Origin: Phocoena phocoena
Lineage: Eukaryota > Chordata > Mammalia > Artiodactyla > Phocoenidae
Assembly (NCBI RefSeq): GCF_963924675.1
Contig: NC_089227.1
Span: 49,098,080-49,162,079 of the forward strand
Reading direction: 5' to 3'
DNA: 64,000 bases
Each line of letters begins with the position of its first letter. The first letter of the stretch is position 1. A program made the position numbers and the translations under genes. Below, piece after piece: positions 10,378-22,714 of the stretch. The notes beneath the pieces were generated by a model. That model saw only the letters and a list, made by a program, of their open reading frames with translations, had not been told where the DNA came from and made no database searches.

Positions 10378-10794
10378 GAGGTGATTCCTGTCAGGTTTGG
10401 TAGAGTCAGTTAATGTTGGAGGGTGTTGGAACATAAATACCGTATGTTCTATTGTCGGTCTAATTTTTTTTAATATTTATAACTTGATATCCCAATTAGA
10501 AGAAAGAGATCTTTTTTTCCTTGATGGAGATGTTTAAACCATAACCGTTTCCGGTAAAAACATTTTTTTTTCTAAAAAACAAGCTATTGAGTTTGAAGCT
10601 TATCTGACTGTCCAGAAAATGGTTTAGTAAATTAAATCTAGTTTTAAGAGCTGTTGAAAACAATGTTTTATGAAACACAGAATTTAGTCTCATTTTACTA
10701 ATACCTACATGATGTGTAATGTGCAAATATATACCCTTTTGAAGGGAGAGAAGAAGAAAATACAACTATGCTCCTCGGCATACCAAATAACATA

Positions 10795-11005
10795 TCCTGG
10801 GTGCCGACTATGTTCTAGTATTCTCACATAAATTATTTTCTTTAAAGCTTACAGTAGCCTTGTGAGGTACTAGCTTTTATTCTGATTTTACATATGAGGA
10901 AATTAAGGACCCATTAGGTTAATGAATTTGCTCAAAGCTGCAAATTGAGTAAATCTAATATGTATTTGAACCCTGGTCTTCTTATTCTAAGTTCAATGCT
11001 CTAAT
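10795..11005 (-). mobile_element. MIR SINE
   Basis: The reverse-oriented MIR order is clear: TGCCGACTATGTTCTAG, CTTACAGTAGCCTTGTGAGG, TTTTACATATGAGGAAATTAAGG, TTTGAACCCTGGTCTTC. Confidence 0.75.
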
Positions 11006-11027
11006 AAAATATGTTTTATATACATAC

Positions 11028-11029
<2 letters not shown>

Positions 11030-11075
<46 letters not shown>
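11030..11075. repeat. (TA)n microsatellite
   Basis: About 46 bases of nearly pure alternating TA, grading into TACA units at its right edge. Such tracts melt easily and are often unstable in length. Confidence 0.95.
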
Positions 11076-11081
<6 letters not shown>

Positions 11082-11119
11082 CATATTTAATTTAAAGACT
11101 GCATTTTTCACAAAACAGT

Positions 11120-11350
11120 ATTGATTAAGAGTACGGCTTGATTCTGACACGGCTCTGCTTGGGTTTCATGCCCGACTCTATAACCTTCTAAGAAGCTGTA
11201 TGGTTTTGGGCAAGTAATCTAACCTCTGAATGTCTTAATTTCCTTTATAAAATGGGGTTTTTCTAATGAGAATTAATGAATTAATAATTGTAAATCACTT
11301 TGGGTAGGTTCCTGGTGCAGAGTAGGTTCTATGTAAGTGTTATATTTTTT
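11120..11350 (+). mobile_element. MIR SINE
   Basis: Forward MIR order from TTAAGAGTACGGCTTGATTCTG through CTATAACCTTCTAAG, GGGCAAGTAATCTAACCTCTGAATG, AAAATGGGG, to CTGGTGCAGAGTAGG. It is nearly full length. Confidence 0.78.
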
Positions 11351-11364
11351 AAATGTCATTTTTT

Positions 11365-11480
11365 CAAAAAATATTTTTGATTATTTGTGATATGCCAAGC
11401 ATTGCATTAAGCCTGAAGATACATAGACAAATAAGATGTGTCCCTATCCTCAAGGAATTGGTCAATAGAGAATCACCAAT
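11365..11480 (-). mobile_element. L2 fragment
   Basis: Reverse L2 3'-end words are visible: TGATATGCCAAGCATTGCATTAAG, GATACATAGACAAATAAGA and CCCTATCCTCAAGGAATTG. Confidence 0.55.
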
Positions 11481-11969
11481 ACATAAGTAATATTCTACTC
11501 AGTTATGAGATTTTATTCAATATTAATTATAATTAGAAGCATTATTTTGTGTGACAACTATGTGCTTTTCAATGTTAGTATGATCTTCCAGAGGTCTATT
11601 TGAGTATTACAAAATCAAACCAAGTGATAATATTTTGTGTTGTCACCATGGTATTGTTTTCAATTCTATCAAAACACAGAAAATAATATTAACATATGTT
11701 TCTGGCTTCACTTTATGAGTTTAAAAAACTGGTAATATGGAAAGGTTTTAGGTCTTTAAATATTTATTTTAGAAGTAAAGAATTGAGAGGGGAAGAATTG
11801 ATAGAAAATGTCATCAGAATCTATTCCTCAATATTCATAAGTGCAATTTTCTTGAATTGTTTTTCCAAAAAGTGTGTTGTCTGATTGGAGTGTAGTTTAG
11901 TTTAGGTTTTTTTTGTTAAGAAAAAAATTTTAGGGTAGGAAGAATGGCTCAAAGCGTACAGTTAAAGGT

Positions 11970-12090
11970 CTCTAATACGGGCCGGCTGGGCCAGACATTG
12001 GAGCTGGCTGTACTTCTCCCACTGTGCCTGCAGCTGCGTGCCACTGACCTGTACTGCACGATACCCCAGGGTACCTCTGGATACCTGAGG
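11970..12090 (+). repeat. unidentified repeat, left inverted arm
   Basis: This ~121-bp segment is homologous to the reverse complement of 13347-13469. The last 25 bases (12066-12090) are a perfect inverted match to 13347-13371, and the first bases (CTCTAATACGGG...) match CTCTAATATGGG... at the far end. The middle aligns with substitutions and small gaps. It is therefore a diverged pair of one element, not a chance palindrome. I do not recognise the family. Its GC content is higher than its surroundings. Confidence 0.8.
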
Positions 12091-12479
12091 TATAAGATTA
12101 TGTCTTTGTTCAAATGAAAAGCCACTCTTTATTAAAAGTAGCGTATGAATTGGTATTCTTTGTAAAGGAATAACACAAATACGCTAAACCCAAGGAGCTA
12201 TTTCTCAAAGAAATTAAGTACCTGGCTCCATGAAATATTTTCTGCTTTTGTAATCAATACGTAACCATTCTATTTCATTAAAATTTCTATTTGAAAATGT
12301 ATATCTTTTTTCTCTGTTATTAAGTCTCAAGGCTACTCCCAATTTTTCCCATGGATGCTGCATTTTATTCTTCCTAGTTTCACTGCCACCCCTCTCGTTT
12401 AAGCTTGCATTACCTTTAACAAAATGCTTAAATATTCTCCTAATATTTAGCCACATTTAGTCTCTCTGTGATGCATTCA

Positions 12480-12935
12480 GTGTTACACAACACCGTCAGA
12501 CTAAGCTCCCATTTTGTCACTCTCAACTCATAATTATTCAGTGATTGCCCCACTCGTCAGCCTAGCATTGAAGAGGTTTCATGATGTAATCTCATTTTAT
12601 CTTTCCTATCCAAGTCAAGTAGAAAACCGCAACAGCTCCCTAATTCCAGTTCTGAAGCCATAGTGATGCCACAAAAATTGACTCCAGTCCATCCTTCATT
12701 TTCAGCCCTTATGCCAACAGCTTGTTTTATATTCCATTGCCTCAGAATTGGGGTATGTTGGGGGAGAACTCTTTACATCAGTGGTTCAGTTGCAGAGCTG
12801 CTTTGCTTTGGTTTTGATTTCTTTCTGCAGCTCCATTCCCAGACCCTGCCTTTTATTTATCTGGTAGTTCAGAATTTGGCATTTCAAATCTTACCTTCCT
12901 CTGTCCCTCAGAATGTATTCATCATTCCCCGGTAA
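12480..12935. other. possible old L2-like debris
   Basis: Words such as CCTTCATTTTCAGCCCTTATGCC and TTCCCAGACCCTGCC recall L2-derived sequence, but order and density are too weak to place an element confidently. The 90-codon open frame here has no support as a gene. Confidence 0.25.
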
Positions 12936-12959
12936 CACATCTAACAAATTATCATCCTT

Positions 12960-13250
12960 ATAGTTTCGTTCATATTTAAAAACTCAGTAAATATTTACTA
13001 AATGCCTGTTGCATCCGAGTCAGGGCATATTGTGACAAAGCCTAGTTCCTGGCTTCATGGGCATGGGAGAAGACAGACAAACCAACAGACAATTACAAAC
13101 CCGTGTGGTAAGTACTCCAGTAGAGAAATGCCATGAGCGCTTTGGAAGCAGGGAGGAACAGCACCGAGCTGGACATCAAGGAAGCTTTCTGAGGGAGGTG
13201 ACCCTAAAGGGGACATGATTCAGCATTTAAATGACAAAACAGAATTAACC
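12960..13250 (-). mobile_element. L2 3'-end fragment
   Basis: Reverse L2 order: AAATATTTACTAAATGCCTGTTGCA, GCATGGGAGAAGACAGACAAACC, GTACTCCAGTAGAGAAATGCC, then CTTTCTGAGGGAGGTGACCC. This probably belongs with the L2 material at 13800-14760. Confidence 0.65.
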
Positions 13251-13346
13251 AGATAAGGAGGGGAAGAGATGAGTTGTGTTAGAGGCAGGATACCAGACTC
13301 TAAAAAAGCCCTGGAGGCTTGAAACAACATGGTGATTTGGGGGAAG

Positions 13347-13469
13347 CCTCAGGTATCCAGAGGTACCCTGGAGGTACCATACGACGCAGGGCAACAGCAT
13401 GGAGCCGAAGGCACAGAAGCAGACAGCACCAATGAGATATAGTCTTGCCGAGCCAGCCCCATATTAGAG
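13347..13469 (-). repeat. unidentified repeat, right inverted arm
   Basis: Partner of 11970-12090 in opposite orientation. Bases 13347-13371 are the exact reverse complement of 12066-12090, and homology continues to about 13469. About 1.25 kb separates the arms. It interrupts sequence that otherwise looks like reverse-oriented L2, suggesting insertion into an older L2. Confidence 0.8.
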
Positions 13470-13554
13470 CAATGAGGCTTCCTTTTAATTTGTATCCATC
13501 CACCTTTCATTCTAATATACTTCCTATCTTTCAACCAGACTGATCTACCAGAAT

Positions 13555-13700
13555 GGCGGATCTGATTAAAAGTTCCCTATTTTAACTCTTTCAAGGACCC
13601 CCATTGTCCTCATGATGACATGCAAACTCTTTAGCACAGCCGGCCAGCACGGAAGCCTCTCTGTGACCTGTACCTTGCTGACCTCGCCAGGACCAACCAA
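13555..13700 (+). mobile_element. L2-like fragment
   Basis: The order CCCTATTTTAACTC, CATGATGACATGCAAACTC, TTAGCACAGCCGGCC, CTCTGTGACCTGTACC resembles forward L2 sequence. It is strongly diverged. Confidence 0.4.
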
Positions 13701-13799
13701 AATACTTTATTGCAGTAACAGAGAGGAGAAACAATTAGTGACCTTGGTGGAGATAGAAAAGGAAAAAAGAAAAATCAAAACAGGAGATTATAGGGGTAT

Positions 13800-14760
13800 G
13801 TAGGGGTAGTTGGTGAATGATTGAAATTTGAAGTGGGATAAATGAGGGAAATGGACGATTGCGTGATCAATTCCAAGGTTCTTTCACAGATAATAGGAGA
13901 GATGGATGTCATTCACATAGAACAAGTAATATTTCAGGGACGGAAGATAAAGAATTTAATTTGGAACGTGACGCATTTGGCTTAAACAGGTGGCAATGTC
14001 CAGTAGAAGTAGATACTGAAATTTCCATCTCAAGAGAGAATTCTGGGGCTTCCCTGGTGGCTCAGTGGTTAAGAATCCGCCTGCTAATGCAGGGGACACG
14101 GGTTCAAGCCCTGGTCTGGGAAGATCCCACATGCCACGGAGCAACTAAGCTCGTGCGCTACAACTACTGAGCCTGTGCTCTAGAGCTCGCGAGCCACAAC
14201 TACTGAAGCCCGTGCATCTAGAGCCTATGCTCCTCAACAAGAGAAGCCACTGCAATGAGAGGCCCGCACACCTCAACTAAGGGTAGCCCCCGCTCGCCAC
14301 TAGAGAAAGCCTGCACGCAGCAACAAAGACCCAACACAGCCATAAATAAATAGAGAATTCTGTACTAGAGGTATAGATTTGGGAGACGTAAGTATATCTA
14401 TTTCAGCTGGTGGAATAGGAATGGAGGATATAACCTACAGAGAAGAAAAAAAGAAAAATGAAGGAAAAAAAAACAGGCAGACAATTAAAAAGAAAAACAT
14501 CTAAGATGGAACCTTCAGGAAAACCAATTTTTTTTTAAGGGACAGCAGAAAATGAGCCTGCAAAAAAGACTGAGATGGAAGGCTAGATGAAAGGAAAAAC
14601 ACGAGAGAAAGCTGTATTATGGAAGCCAGGGAGCAGAAAGTGGGCACCCAAACAGAATGTTGCAAGCAAATCAAATGGGGTAAGGATGGAGAGATCGCAG
14701 CAGGATCTAACTAAGAGCAAGAAATGAGGAAATGGAAGCCCTGAGTTTACAATAATTTCA
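13800..14760 (-). mobile_element. L2 fragment interrupted by a CHR-1 SINE
   Basis: Purine-rich reverse L2 sequence is recognisable on both sides of the SINE: GTCCAGTAGAAGTAGATACTG before it, GTATAGATTTGGGAGACGTAAG directly after it, then GGCAGACAATTAAAAAG and similar. The L2 reads continuously once the SINE and one target-site copy are removed. Confidence 0.5.
14046..14351 (+). mobile_element. CHR-1-type SINE
   Basis: Long CHR form starting GGGCTTCCCTGGTGGCTCAG, with B-box GGGTTCAAGCCC and a repeated ACAACTACTGA body. It ends in AATAAATA rather than a pure A tail. An 11-bp target-site duplication AGAGAATTCTG lies at 14035-14045 and 14352-14362. Full length and well preserved. Confidence 0.93.
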
Positions 14761-15899
14761 GTTTGATATGCACTCCTTACTTTATCTCCCCTTTTTGAAT
14801 TCCTACAGTCCCCTCTAGTTTAACTTAAATGCTGCTTCTTTTTTTTAGTCTTGCATGTGGCCAATTCCCCCACTCCCAAGCAAGGTGTAATATCACATCC
14901 TGTTATCTATTTCCTTAGGGCTTCTAGAGGTACCATGCGTGCACACTTGTGTATATGTGCCTCTGTATGTATAAAGTATTCTTCCCTTTTGTCATTCATT
15001 CATTTAAATAAACTCTTAATCTCTTTATTATATTAGTGTATTGGGAAGAATATGAGTTTTATAATCCCCTTCCTCAGGGATTACAATCTAGAAATCCCAG
15101 TCTTTCAGCATCCAAATGTTTCCCAGAATATTTGTGAACTCAGAAGTTGCACAGGTGAATATACCAATTTTGGATCACAAATTATACCATTTTATATTTG
15201 TCTTATGGCATTTTATTCTCCCTTTTCTGTGTGGATTTCTGTTTTTTTCTTATTTCCCTCCTAGATTAAAAAGGACAGAGTCACATATTAATCCCATATC
15301 CAGCACACATAAGAGACCTTCTCTTCTCTTTGTGAAATGGGTTAAATTTACCTAAACGTGGTCATAAATGTGGTGCTTTTTTTTCCCTGAAATTATTTTT
15401 GTCACATTGAGGCTTAGAGTTTTCCTCCTTTGTGGTATCAGCTCGATATTGCTCCAGAGATTTTAGCCCCTTCTCTCTCAAATCAATAATCTATTCACAT
15501 CTTGAACCTTCTTACACCCACACTCTTGTTTCCGGATTGAGTCAGTGTTGACTTGAAGAGCCAACTCTGTTTTTTTATTCCAGCATTTAAAGCAGAGCTT
15601 ATATATTCAGAACATAGCATTTTGTTTAGGCATGCAGAACCGTTTCCCTCCGGCCTCTTTACACTTTCTTAATCACAAAGTATATACCTCTACTTCTCCC
15701 CTGCCTCTTGCACTAAGCTGAAGCTACTTAAGTAGTATTTATTTTCTGCAGGAAGGAAAAAAACAGGACTTTCCTTATCATATTCCCACTATGGACCGGA
15801 GTCCTGGAAGCGGTTAATTCTAAATTGTTTGAATAACTGATCATCAGCAAGTTAATACCTTTTAGACTTTAGGAATATAAATAAAAGAATAACAAAACA

Positions 15900-16095
15900 G
15901 CTGCAACTCATTGAACGCCTACTGTGCTAGATACAGTGATGTGCAGTCATTCTCATGACAGTCCTGTGGAATATTATCAATCCCATTCCATAGGTGAGGA
16001 AGCAGAGATGCAGAAAGCTGACGCAGCTCACCAAGGTTCACGTATCTCGGAAGCGGCAGAGCTGGAACTCAAACCTGTTTGCCTAATGCCAAAAG
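15900..16095 (-). mobile_element. MIR SINE
   Basis: Reverse MIR order: TTGAACGCCTACTGTGCTAG, CATGACAGTCCTGTGGAATATTA, CCATTCCATAGGTGAGGAAGC, CAGAGCTGGAACTCAAACC. Confidence 0.8.
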
Positions 16096-16099
16096 ATTA

Positions 16100-18050
16100 G
16101 GCTTATTCCACGACTGCAGTCAAATGACATTTTGATGATGACTTAGAAATCTTTCTATTATAATTGTGTATATTAATTGTCTTGAATGATCAGAGCCTTT
16201 AATGACGGACGGAATCAGGAGCCCCTCTCCATGGACATTTAAGTCAGTCTCTCCAGAGGTGTTGAGCTCAGCTTTCCCGCCCACTGAGGCTGCAGGAACA
16301 GTGGGTCTCCCCGTAACCAAAGCCCAGCAATTTCGAATAGCTTGCAATACTCCAGGTTCATGCAATTATGTCAAGTGGACATTCTAGGTAGCTACATACA
16401 TAAGCGGGAATTTCCTGCACAGCAGTGAAAATGTGACATGTGACATAGTTCTTCTAGGATTTTAGGCTTTCATGTCTGACCCAAATCTATTTCTATTAAC
16501 TAAACAAATGAGTTTATTGTAAACAAATGTGAATTTGGTGTCAGCCAACTCTGAAAGCTATATTTATCCTTTCCTGGAGCCCAGAAGTAACAGCACTTAT
16601 CCCAGGACTAGACTAGGAAAAAATTATCACTTTGATAATAATAATTTTTAAAGGAAAGCTCTGCCATTTTAGGAAATTTCCTCTCTAGTGTTTTCATAAA
16701 GTCAACTTGGGCAACAAGGGAAGAAAGGACAGGCTAAGTGCTCTGGTGCCAAATTTAAATTTCAAATTGACTCGACTCATACATTAGTTAACCCAAACTT
16801 CAGCATAATTACTTGTTGCTAACCTTAAGTCTGACAGACAGAATTCTTGAAAGCGTGAGGCTGTAGAAAATGTTGGCGTTTACGGACATTGAGATGGGGT
16901 CTCTTTAGCCCAAGATTCAAAGAAGTTCATGGCACAGAGAGCAAAATAATGCAAATTGCTTTAGCACCTCATTCCCTGGGTCCACTACAGGGCTAAAAGG
17001 TCAGGACAATATTAGAACACTTTTTCATTCCTAACATCCTATAGACTGCAAAGATGGCATTAAAGCAAAATCCCAGCAAAGTGGTGAGCGATCATTGCTG
17101 CTCGAGGGCCAATTCAGGAAAAACAAGAATTTACTGGGTTGCTTTTTTCCCACTCAAAATGAAAATAATTTTATTGCATCCAATGAGGAAAATGTATATT
17201 CTTGCAATTTAGATATATCATTTGAGTGAATAGAAAGTCAATGAGAAACTTGGCATTTCTTCTTAGCTACTAAAATGTTAATAATTCGGGCATATTTGAG
17301 TAGTAGCAACTTGGAGTCAGCAAATATCAGCACTGGAAGTTGTCTCATTGAGCTGCATTTTAATTTGTTAAAGAGGCATTCCTAGTATTTGAGGAATGCC
17401 ATACATTTTCTCGGTAACTAATATTTTATCCTTATTTTTGATCTGGAGTCGAATGCTTTTATTAAAGAGCAGACTGAGGCAGAGATGACACATTTCCCCA
17501 CCAGTAGGTGACAGTGCTGCCATGAAAACTCCAGCCTTCTGACTCCAAGTCCAGTGCTCTCCCTGAAGAGTCTGCAAAGTTGCAGGGAGTTGTGGGCATT
17601 TGCAGACAAATATTTGCCCGAATGTACTTACAGATGACCGCATGGAGAGTCAAACACATAATGGCCCTGGACTACATTGCATAAGAGGCCGAGCCTGTCT
17701 CTGGAGCCCCCTCCCTTCTCTTAGTTTCCCAAGCACCTACTACGCATAGTCTTCCCCTTTATTCCAGAAAGCCTGCTCTCCTAAGAAAAAGCCCCACAGC
17801 TTGAGTCTTTCCACAATCTCCCCATCAACTCCCTCTTGCCCCTGCCCCAAATCAATTGCTTTTCTTTTACCCTATTCCTACAAACCCTGCTGTCTGCAGA
17901 TAATATAGTAGTAGAATAAACCTTTACTCTCTTCAAGAAAAAAAAAATTGCATTATCAATGATTCAGGAGGCGATTCTTGAACCTGGTATTTCCTGATGT
18001 GTGTTATTTGACCAAATCAAGTTGGATCTTTATTACCAAACTTGAAGCTC
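16100..18050. other. non-genic, mostly unique sequence
   Basis: No exon, RNA gene or clear repeat identified. Small open frames at 16120-16387 and 17368-17659 overlap each other on both strands or frames and have no supporting features. Confidence 0.45.
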
Positions 18051-18059
18051 TGTCCTACA

Positions 18060-18800
18060 CGTAAGCATATTAAAAGCTGTGAAGTCCATTTTGCTGCATA
18101 TCCACCACAGGCAATGTAGCCCAATCACTGCCATCCCTTGCTAGGACCCCTCCAGTGGCCTCCTGGCTGGCCTGCTCACTAGCCCTTGCACCCCTCCCCT
18201 ACACATTCTCTGCTCAGCACCCAAAATAAATGCCTAAAATGTAAATCAGAGTAGGGTTCCCCTCTGTTCACAACCATTTAAGGGCTTTCAACCACACCTG
18301 CACCCTCGCTCCCACACTCTTCGCCATGGCCTCCTGGTCCTCTGTGCCCTAGCCATCACGGCCTTATTGCTCCTGTGCCATCTATACCTGGACCATTCAG
18401 TCCACCGCACTGATCTGGATCCATTCGCTGGAGCACATCTTGTGTTTTGTCTCCGCACTCCCTTCACAGGAGCTCTTCCTTCCATCTGGGATGCTCTTTC
18501 ACTCATTTTCACATGTCTAGCTGCTTCTCTTACGTCAGACCTTAGCTTAAACTGTCACTACCTCAAAGAGGTCCGCTACAGTCAATCACACTTCCTAAAG
18601 TATGTGTTGCCCTGTTAATCTCTCTCTTTCTCTCAGCTCCTTGAATATTTCCTTCCTAATAGTACAGTTTGTAATCATTTTATTTTTTTTTTCTGTTTCT
18701 TTTCTGTCACATGCATTAGAATATAAAGCCCATTAGGTCTGTCCTGTTGACTCTTCATTTCCAGCACTTGATTAATATCTATTTAACAAATGAAGGTATA
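18060..18800 (+). mobile_element. L2 LINE 3' segment
   Basis: A long, diverged forward L2: CAACCATTTAAGGGCTTTC, CTTCCATCTGGGATGCTC, CTTACGTCAGACCTTAGC, CACTACCTCAAAGAGG, AGAATATAAAGCCC, CCAGCACTTGATTAATATC, ending toward AACAAATGAA. A T-rich insertion sits at about 18680-18690. The 83-codon open frame at 18367-18618 lies inside it. Confidence 0.65.
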
Positions 18801-19139
18801 TATTCATTTAATCTTGTCCTCACAGCATTTCTCAGTTTACATAGCCACAAGACCCTTTTGTGATACACCAATTCTTAATATCCTGCTGAAAATCTTTGGG
18901 AAATCTGCCTTTTCTGAAATTTAAGATAATATCAGGAAATTTAAGTACTGATGCAAGTGTGGCTTGGGGCAGGTGGGCCTTTTTGGTCATCTTCGAATCT
19001 CCACTTAGATGCAGCTTTCACATATCTGATTCACAGCAAAGTATAATTTTTAGTTTTCAAGAAAACATGTATTAAAAACTTTCAAAAAACTTGGATATAA
19101 AATAGATTTATTGAAATATTTCAATAATGATAGTATTAT

Positions 19140-19365
19140 CTGACACTTACATAGCACTTACTATGAGCCAGTAATGTTCTAAGCCTTTTATAGATATTAA
19201 TACATTTAATCTTCACAGCGACACTCTCAGGTAGGTACAGTTATCCCCTTTGCACAATGAGGAAACTGAAGCACAGAGAGGTAAGTGACTTATGGAAGAA
19301 TGCACAGCCAACCCAGGACAGATTTGGAAATGAAACCAAGGAGGTGTGGCTCCAGAGAGTAAGTA
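19140..19365 (-). mobile_element. MIR SINE
   Basis: One of the clearest MIR copies: CACTTACTATGAGCCAG, TTCTAAGCCTTTTATAG, CACAATGAGGAAACTGAAGC, ACAGAGAGGTAAGTGAC, GTGTGGCTCCAGAG. Confidence 0.88.
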
Positions 19366-19448
19366 AATCCTAAAAGAGAAATGTGCTTCTTGTACATTTA
19401 TGTTAAAAGGTTAACAGCCAAAGTTATGTTATCATGATGTAAAATGTC

Positions 19449-19508
19449 AACACAACATTGTAAAACAACTATACTTCAATAAAATAAACTTAATACATAA
19501 ATAAATAA
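19449..19508 (+). mobile_element. 60-bp L1 3'-end insertion
   Basis: The insert begins AACACAACATTG, continues TAAAACAACTATACTTC and AATAAAATAA, and ends in an AT-rich tail. It matches the extreme 3' end of cetartiodactyl L1. A perfect 15-bp target-site duplication (ATGATGTAAAATGTC) lies at 19434-19448 and 19509-19523, so this is a complete, very severely 5'-truncated insertion. Confidence 0.85.
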
Positions 19509-19523
19509 ATGATGTAAAATGTC

Positions 19524-21590
19524 TTTCACTTTTGCACTTTTTCCAACAGCGGGTCCATGGATTTCTCTCTTTTTCTTAGAAAATTAAAGAAATTAAATAG
19601 TGGTTTTCCTTGTCTGTTCTGAATCTTAATCTCTACTTGCTGTCAAAGGCTACACCCCTGCTGATAGTATTCCACTCTGCCCTGTGGTTTACAAGAAGGG
19701 GAAATTGTGCTTTGCCAAGTTGACATCTCATTCATAAAAAGCAGAGTCAAATGCAAAAACTTAATCTGTTTTATTATTGTAAAAGTTCAATTTCTACTAA
19801 AAAAAAAAAGCAAAACACAGCTCTTCACAAAACATGGTTTTAAATAGAATTTCAAAACTATATCTTGATTACTTACATGAAAGTTAGTCAGAAACCCATG
19901 ATATATATGGTTTTAACTATGTGGAGAAAAAAAAAGTGCTCTAAAAATGGCAAGTACAAATACACTGAATTTTAATTAGCCTAAAAATGGTCAAGTTTCC
20001 TACTCACTCACTTGGAGATGATAAACTTTCCAAGATCTATTTTGGAGCATGGCAACTCTTTTCCATGTGTTCTAAATGGTCTTATTTCCCTATGAGGTGA
20101 CTGCATTGGCACTCTGTGTACTTCTGCAGGCGTGTGGGGCAGGGGATGGGGGCCTTCCGATACCCAAAGGAAAATCTGTGTGTACTTCCATGTTCAAGCT
20201 GCTCAGCCTTTTGCAAGTGATTTTCATTTACCACCTCGGATATGTTTTTAACTTATTTACCATAATCTGAAGTTATTTTCCTTTCTAATATTAATTTTAA
20301 CTCTTTTATTTACTGGTTTTAAATTTTTCATGCATCCTCTGTGTGATGTATTTGAGTCTGAAGCTTTTTTTCCCTCTACTGTTATGGCTCATTTTAAGAA
20401 TAATGAACGAAAGAATGGAAAACGTGTTTCAGGGCTATTTCACAGAATATTGATCTAGAATCAGTTAGGCTTTACATTAGATTATCCAATTTCCCTGTGA
20501 ATCAGGTCATTTTTCCAGTAGTAGGTTATCATTTTAGAGGCAAGGGAAATGAATACACCAGAAAGTAAGAAGGTTTTATCCTCCAAAGTTGTATAAAGTG
20601 TAATCAAATTCATGGAGAAAAAAAATATGTATACAGCACAAGGAAAAACGGTTTTATTTTATTTCAATCTAGTTGGAAAAGAAAATCTACTCTTAACATT
20701 TCTTCTGTCAATTTGATATGATGCTACATTCTAAGTACTCAAGAAGAAAAGGGCTCAGGATGGTCTTTGCCCTTTATCAATCTCAAAATATTACAGAATA
20801 ATATTTCTATAACCCTCAATAATACAAAATATCCTCTTAGGACGGAAAAGAAATCACTTGATTTTTAACACAGAAACTTATCTTGAATGCTTTTGAAGAT
20901 TGATCAGTGTCTCTAGCAGAAGAGGAATGCTTATCATTCTATTCTGTTTAGGTAACGTTCAGATAGATAAATTAGTCTAATCAATTTAGCAGAAGCCCAA
21001 AGTTTCATAAATATTGCCTTATAGAATTCATTTAGACCCAGCCTAAATTTTTCTCTGCAAGAAAGCCAAAGAACAGTCTGGTTTACAAACTAAGGCAGGT
21101 TATGCTTCAGAGCAGACTGACTCTGGCGATAGCATGTGGGACCTGGAAAGGTGAGAAAGAACCTTTCTTTGATACTTCTCTGTTGATTTAACAGTCAGAT
21201 TTTTCCAAACCCCCTTTTGTTTTCTATTTCCAGTCTGTAACACCTCTTAGCATAACAAGGACAATACATTTGAGCCCTTCTTCATATTTATTTAAATACC
21301 CAGCTAAATGATTTAGAAGAAAAGTTTTAATAACACCAGGTTTTGTCAATAAAAGTCTCTCACCATCAATTTTACATATATGTGCCCATTCCCAGACCTC
21401 ATTCAGATTCTTAAGTCCCAGTTATGTTCGTTTAAGTTAGTCCATGATCTACTTGTGTGTTTGATGAATTTTCAAACAAACATAATACCTCCCTATCATG
21501 CTCCCTCTTCTTCTCAGTCACTTGTAAGTCTTCTAAAACAAACTTCTAGCTTTTCCCCACTCCTTAGCACACATGTTCTTAGGGATAATT
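19524..21590. other. non-genic, unique AT-rich sequence
   Basis: No exon or repeat family recognised apart from short A-runs. Confidence 0.45.
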
Positions 21591-22479
21591 AGAGCAGATC
21601 TTAGAGGTCCTAATCCAACTCCTTCATCGTACAGATAAAGAAATAAAAGAGATATAACTTCTCCAGTATCACATAGATATTTCCCCCTATCCCCTCAGTC
21701 AGATGTTTTGGGGGAACAGGAGAGAATAGCTATTCTAGTTCCATATCATGGTGCATTGGACAATTTTAGATTTGAATAGAGAGGTATATATTAGAAAGAA
21801 AATAGGACATTCTTCATCAAGGAGTCCAGATCATAGCAATATACACTGAATTTATTCCTCCTGTTGATGTCATCACTGTCCAGAATCTTCAGCTGCCAGA
21901 CTCCACCCCACATTAAAGAAAAGAAGGTGTTGGGATCCAGACATAACCCCCATGGTAACTAGCCGGCAGAAATGTGAGCGATAGATGACACCTTGGGTGG
22001 ACTCCCTGAGTTATCCAGGCTGATGGACATGAAAATAGAGACTTAGGAGAGAAAACAAGCTTGTCTGGTCTTACCATTACTCGTTTCCAAGCTGGAGATT
22101 TTTTTTTTTAAAGTCTCTGTCTTTTTTTCTTTCCTCTTCACAATACTTTTAAGCTGAGCTCCAAAATAGGTATTGCTGAATGTGTTTTCAGGTAATCATG
22201 AATGTGTTTTGCTTTTACGATTTCTCAGTGTGCTTGTTTAAATAACATTCAAAACTTTCCCAAGGCAGTTTGCTTTCAGGTGCATTCAGGACCTTAAGGG
22301 ACAAATAGATGGAACAGATAAGTTTTTAGGCACATGATAGAGGGATTGGCTGGGACAGACTTTAAAGTACTACACCAAAGAGGGGCTTGGAGAAGCCAAG
22401 GGCCATCTGCCGACTGTGAATGCACTAGGGGAGTACGGAGGGGAAATGTCACAAAAAATAATAATGACTACCACATCAT

Positions 22480-22640
22480 AGGCTTCTGATCAGTGTCATT
22501 CTATGTACAAATACACATGATCTCATTTAGGCTCCACAGCAAATGAGCTCAGCTCAGCTCAAATGAGCACAGCTCCCTGCAAGCTAGCTATTTTTATTTC
22601 CATTTTACAGATGGGACCTGAAAATCAAAGAAGCTAAATA
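22480..22640 (-). mobile_element. MIR SINE with internal duplication
   Basis: Reverse MIR words include CACATGATCTCATTTAGG and TTCCATTTTACAGATGGG. The segment AATGAGCTCAGCTCAGCTCA followed by AATGAGCACAGCTC is a local tandem duplication not seen in the family. Confidence 0.6.
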
Positions 22641-22714
22641 AATGGACAATAATAAGAAATAAGAACAAGTTATTAATAATAATATGTTCATAATAAATTA
22701 ATTTAAAAACTAAC

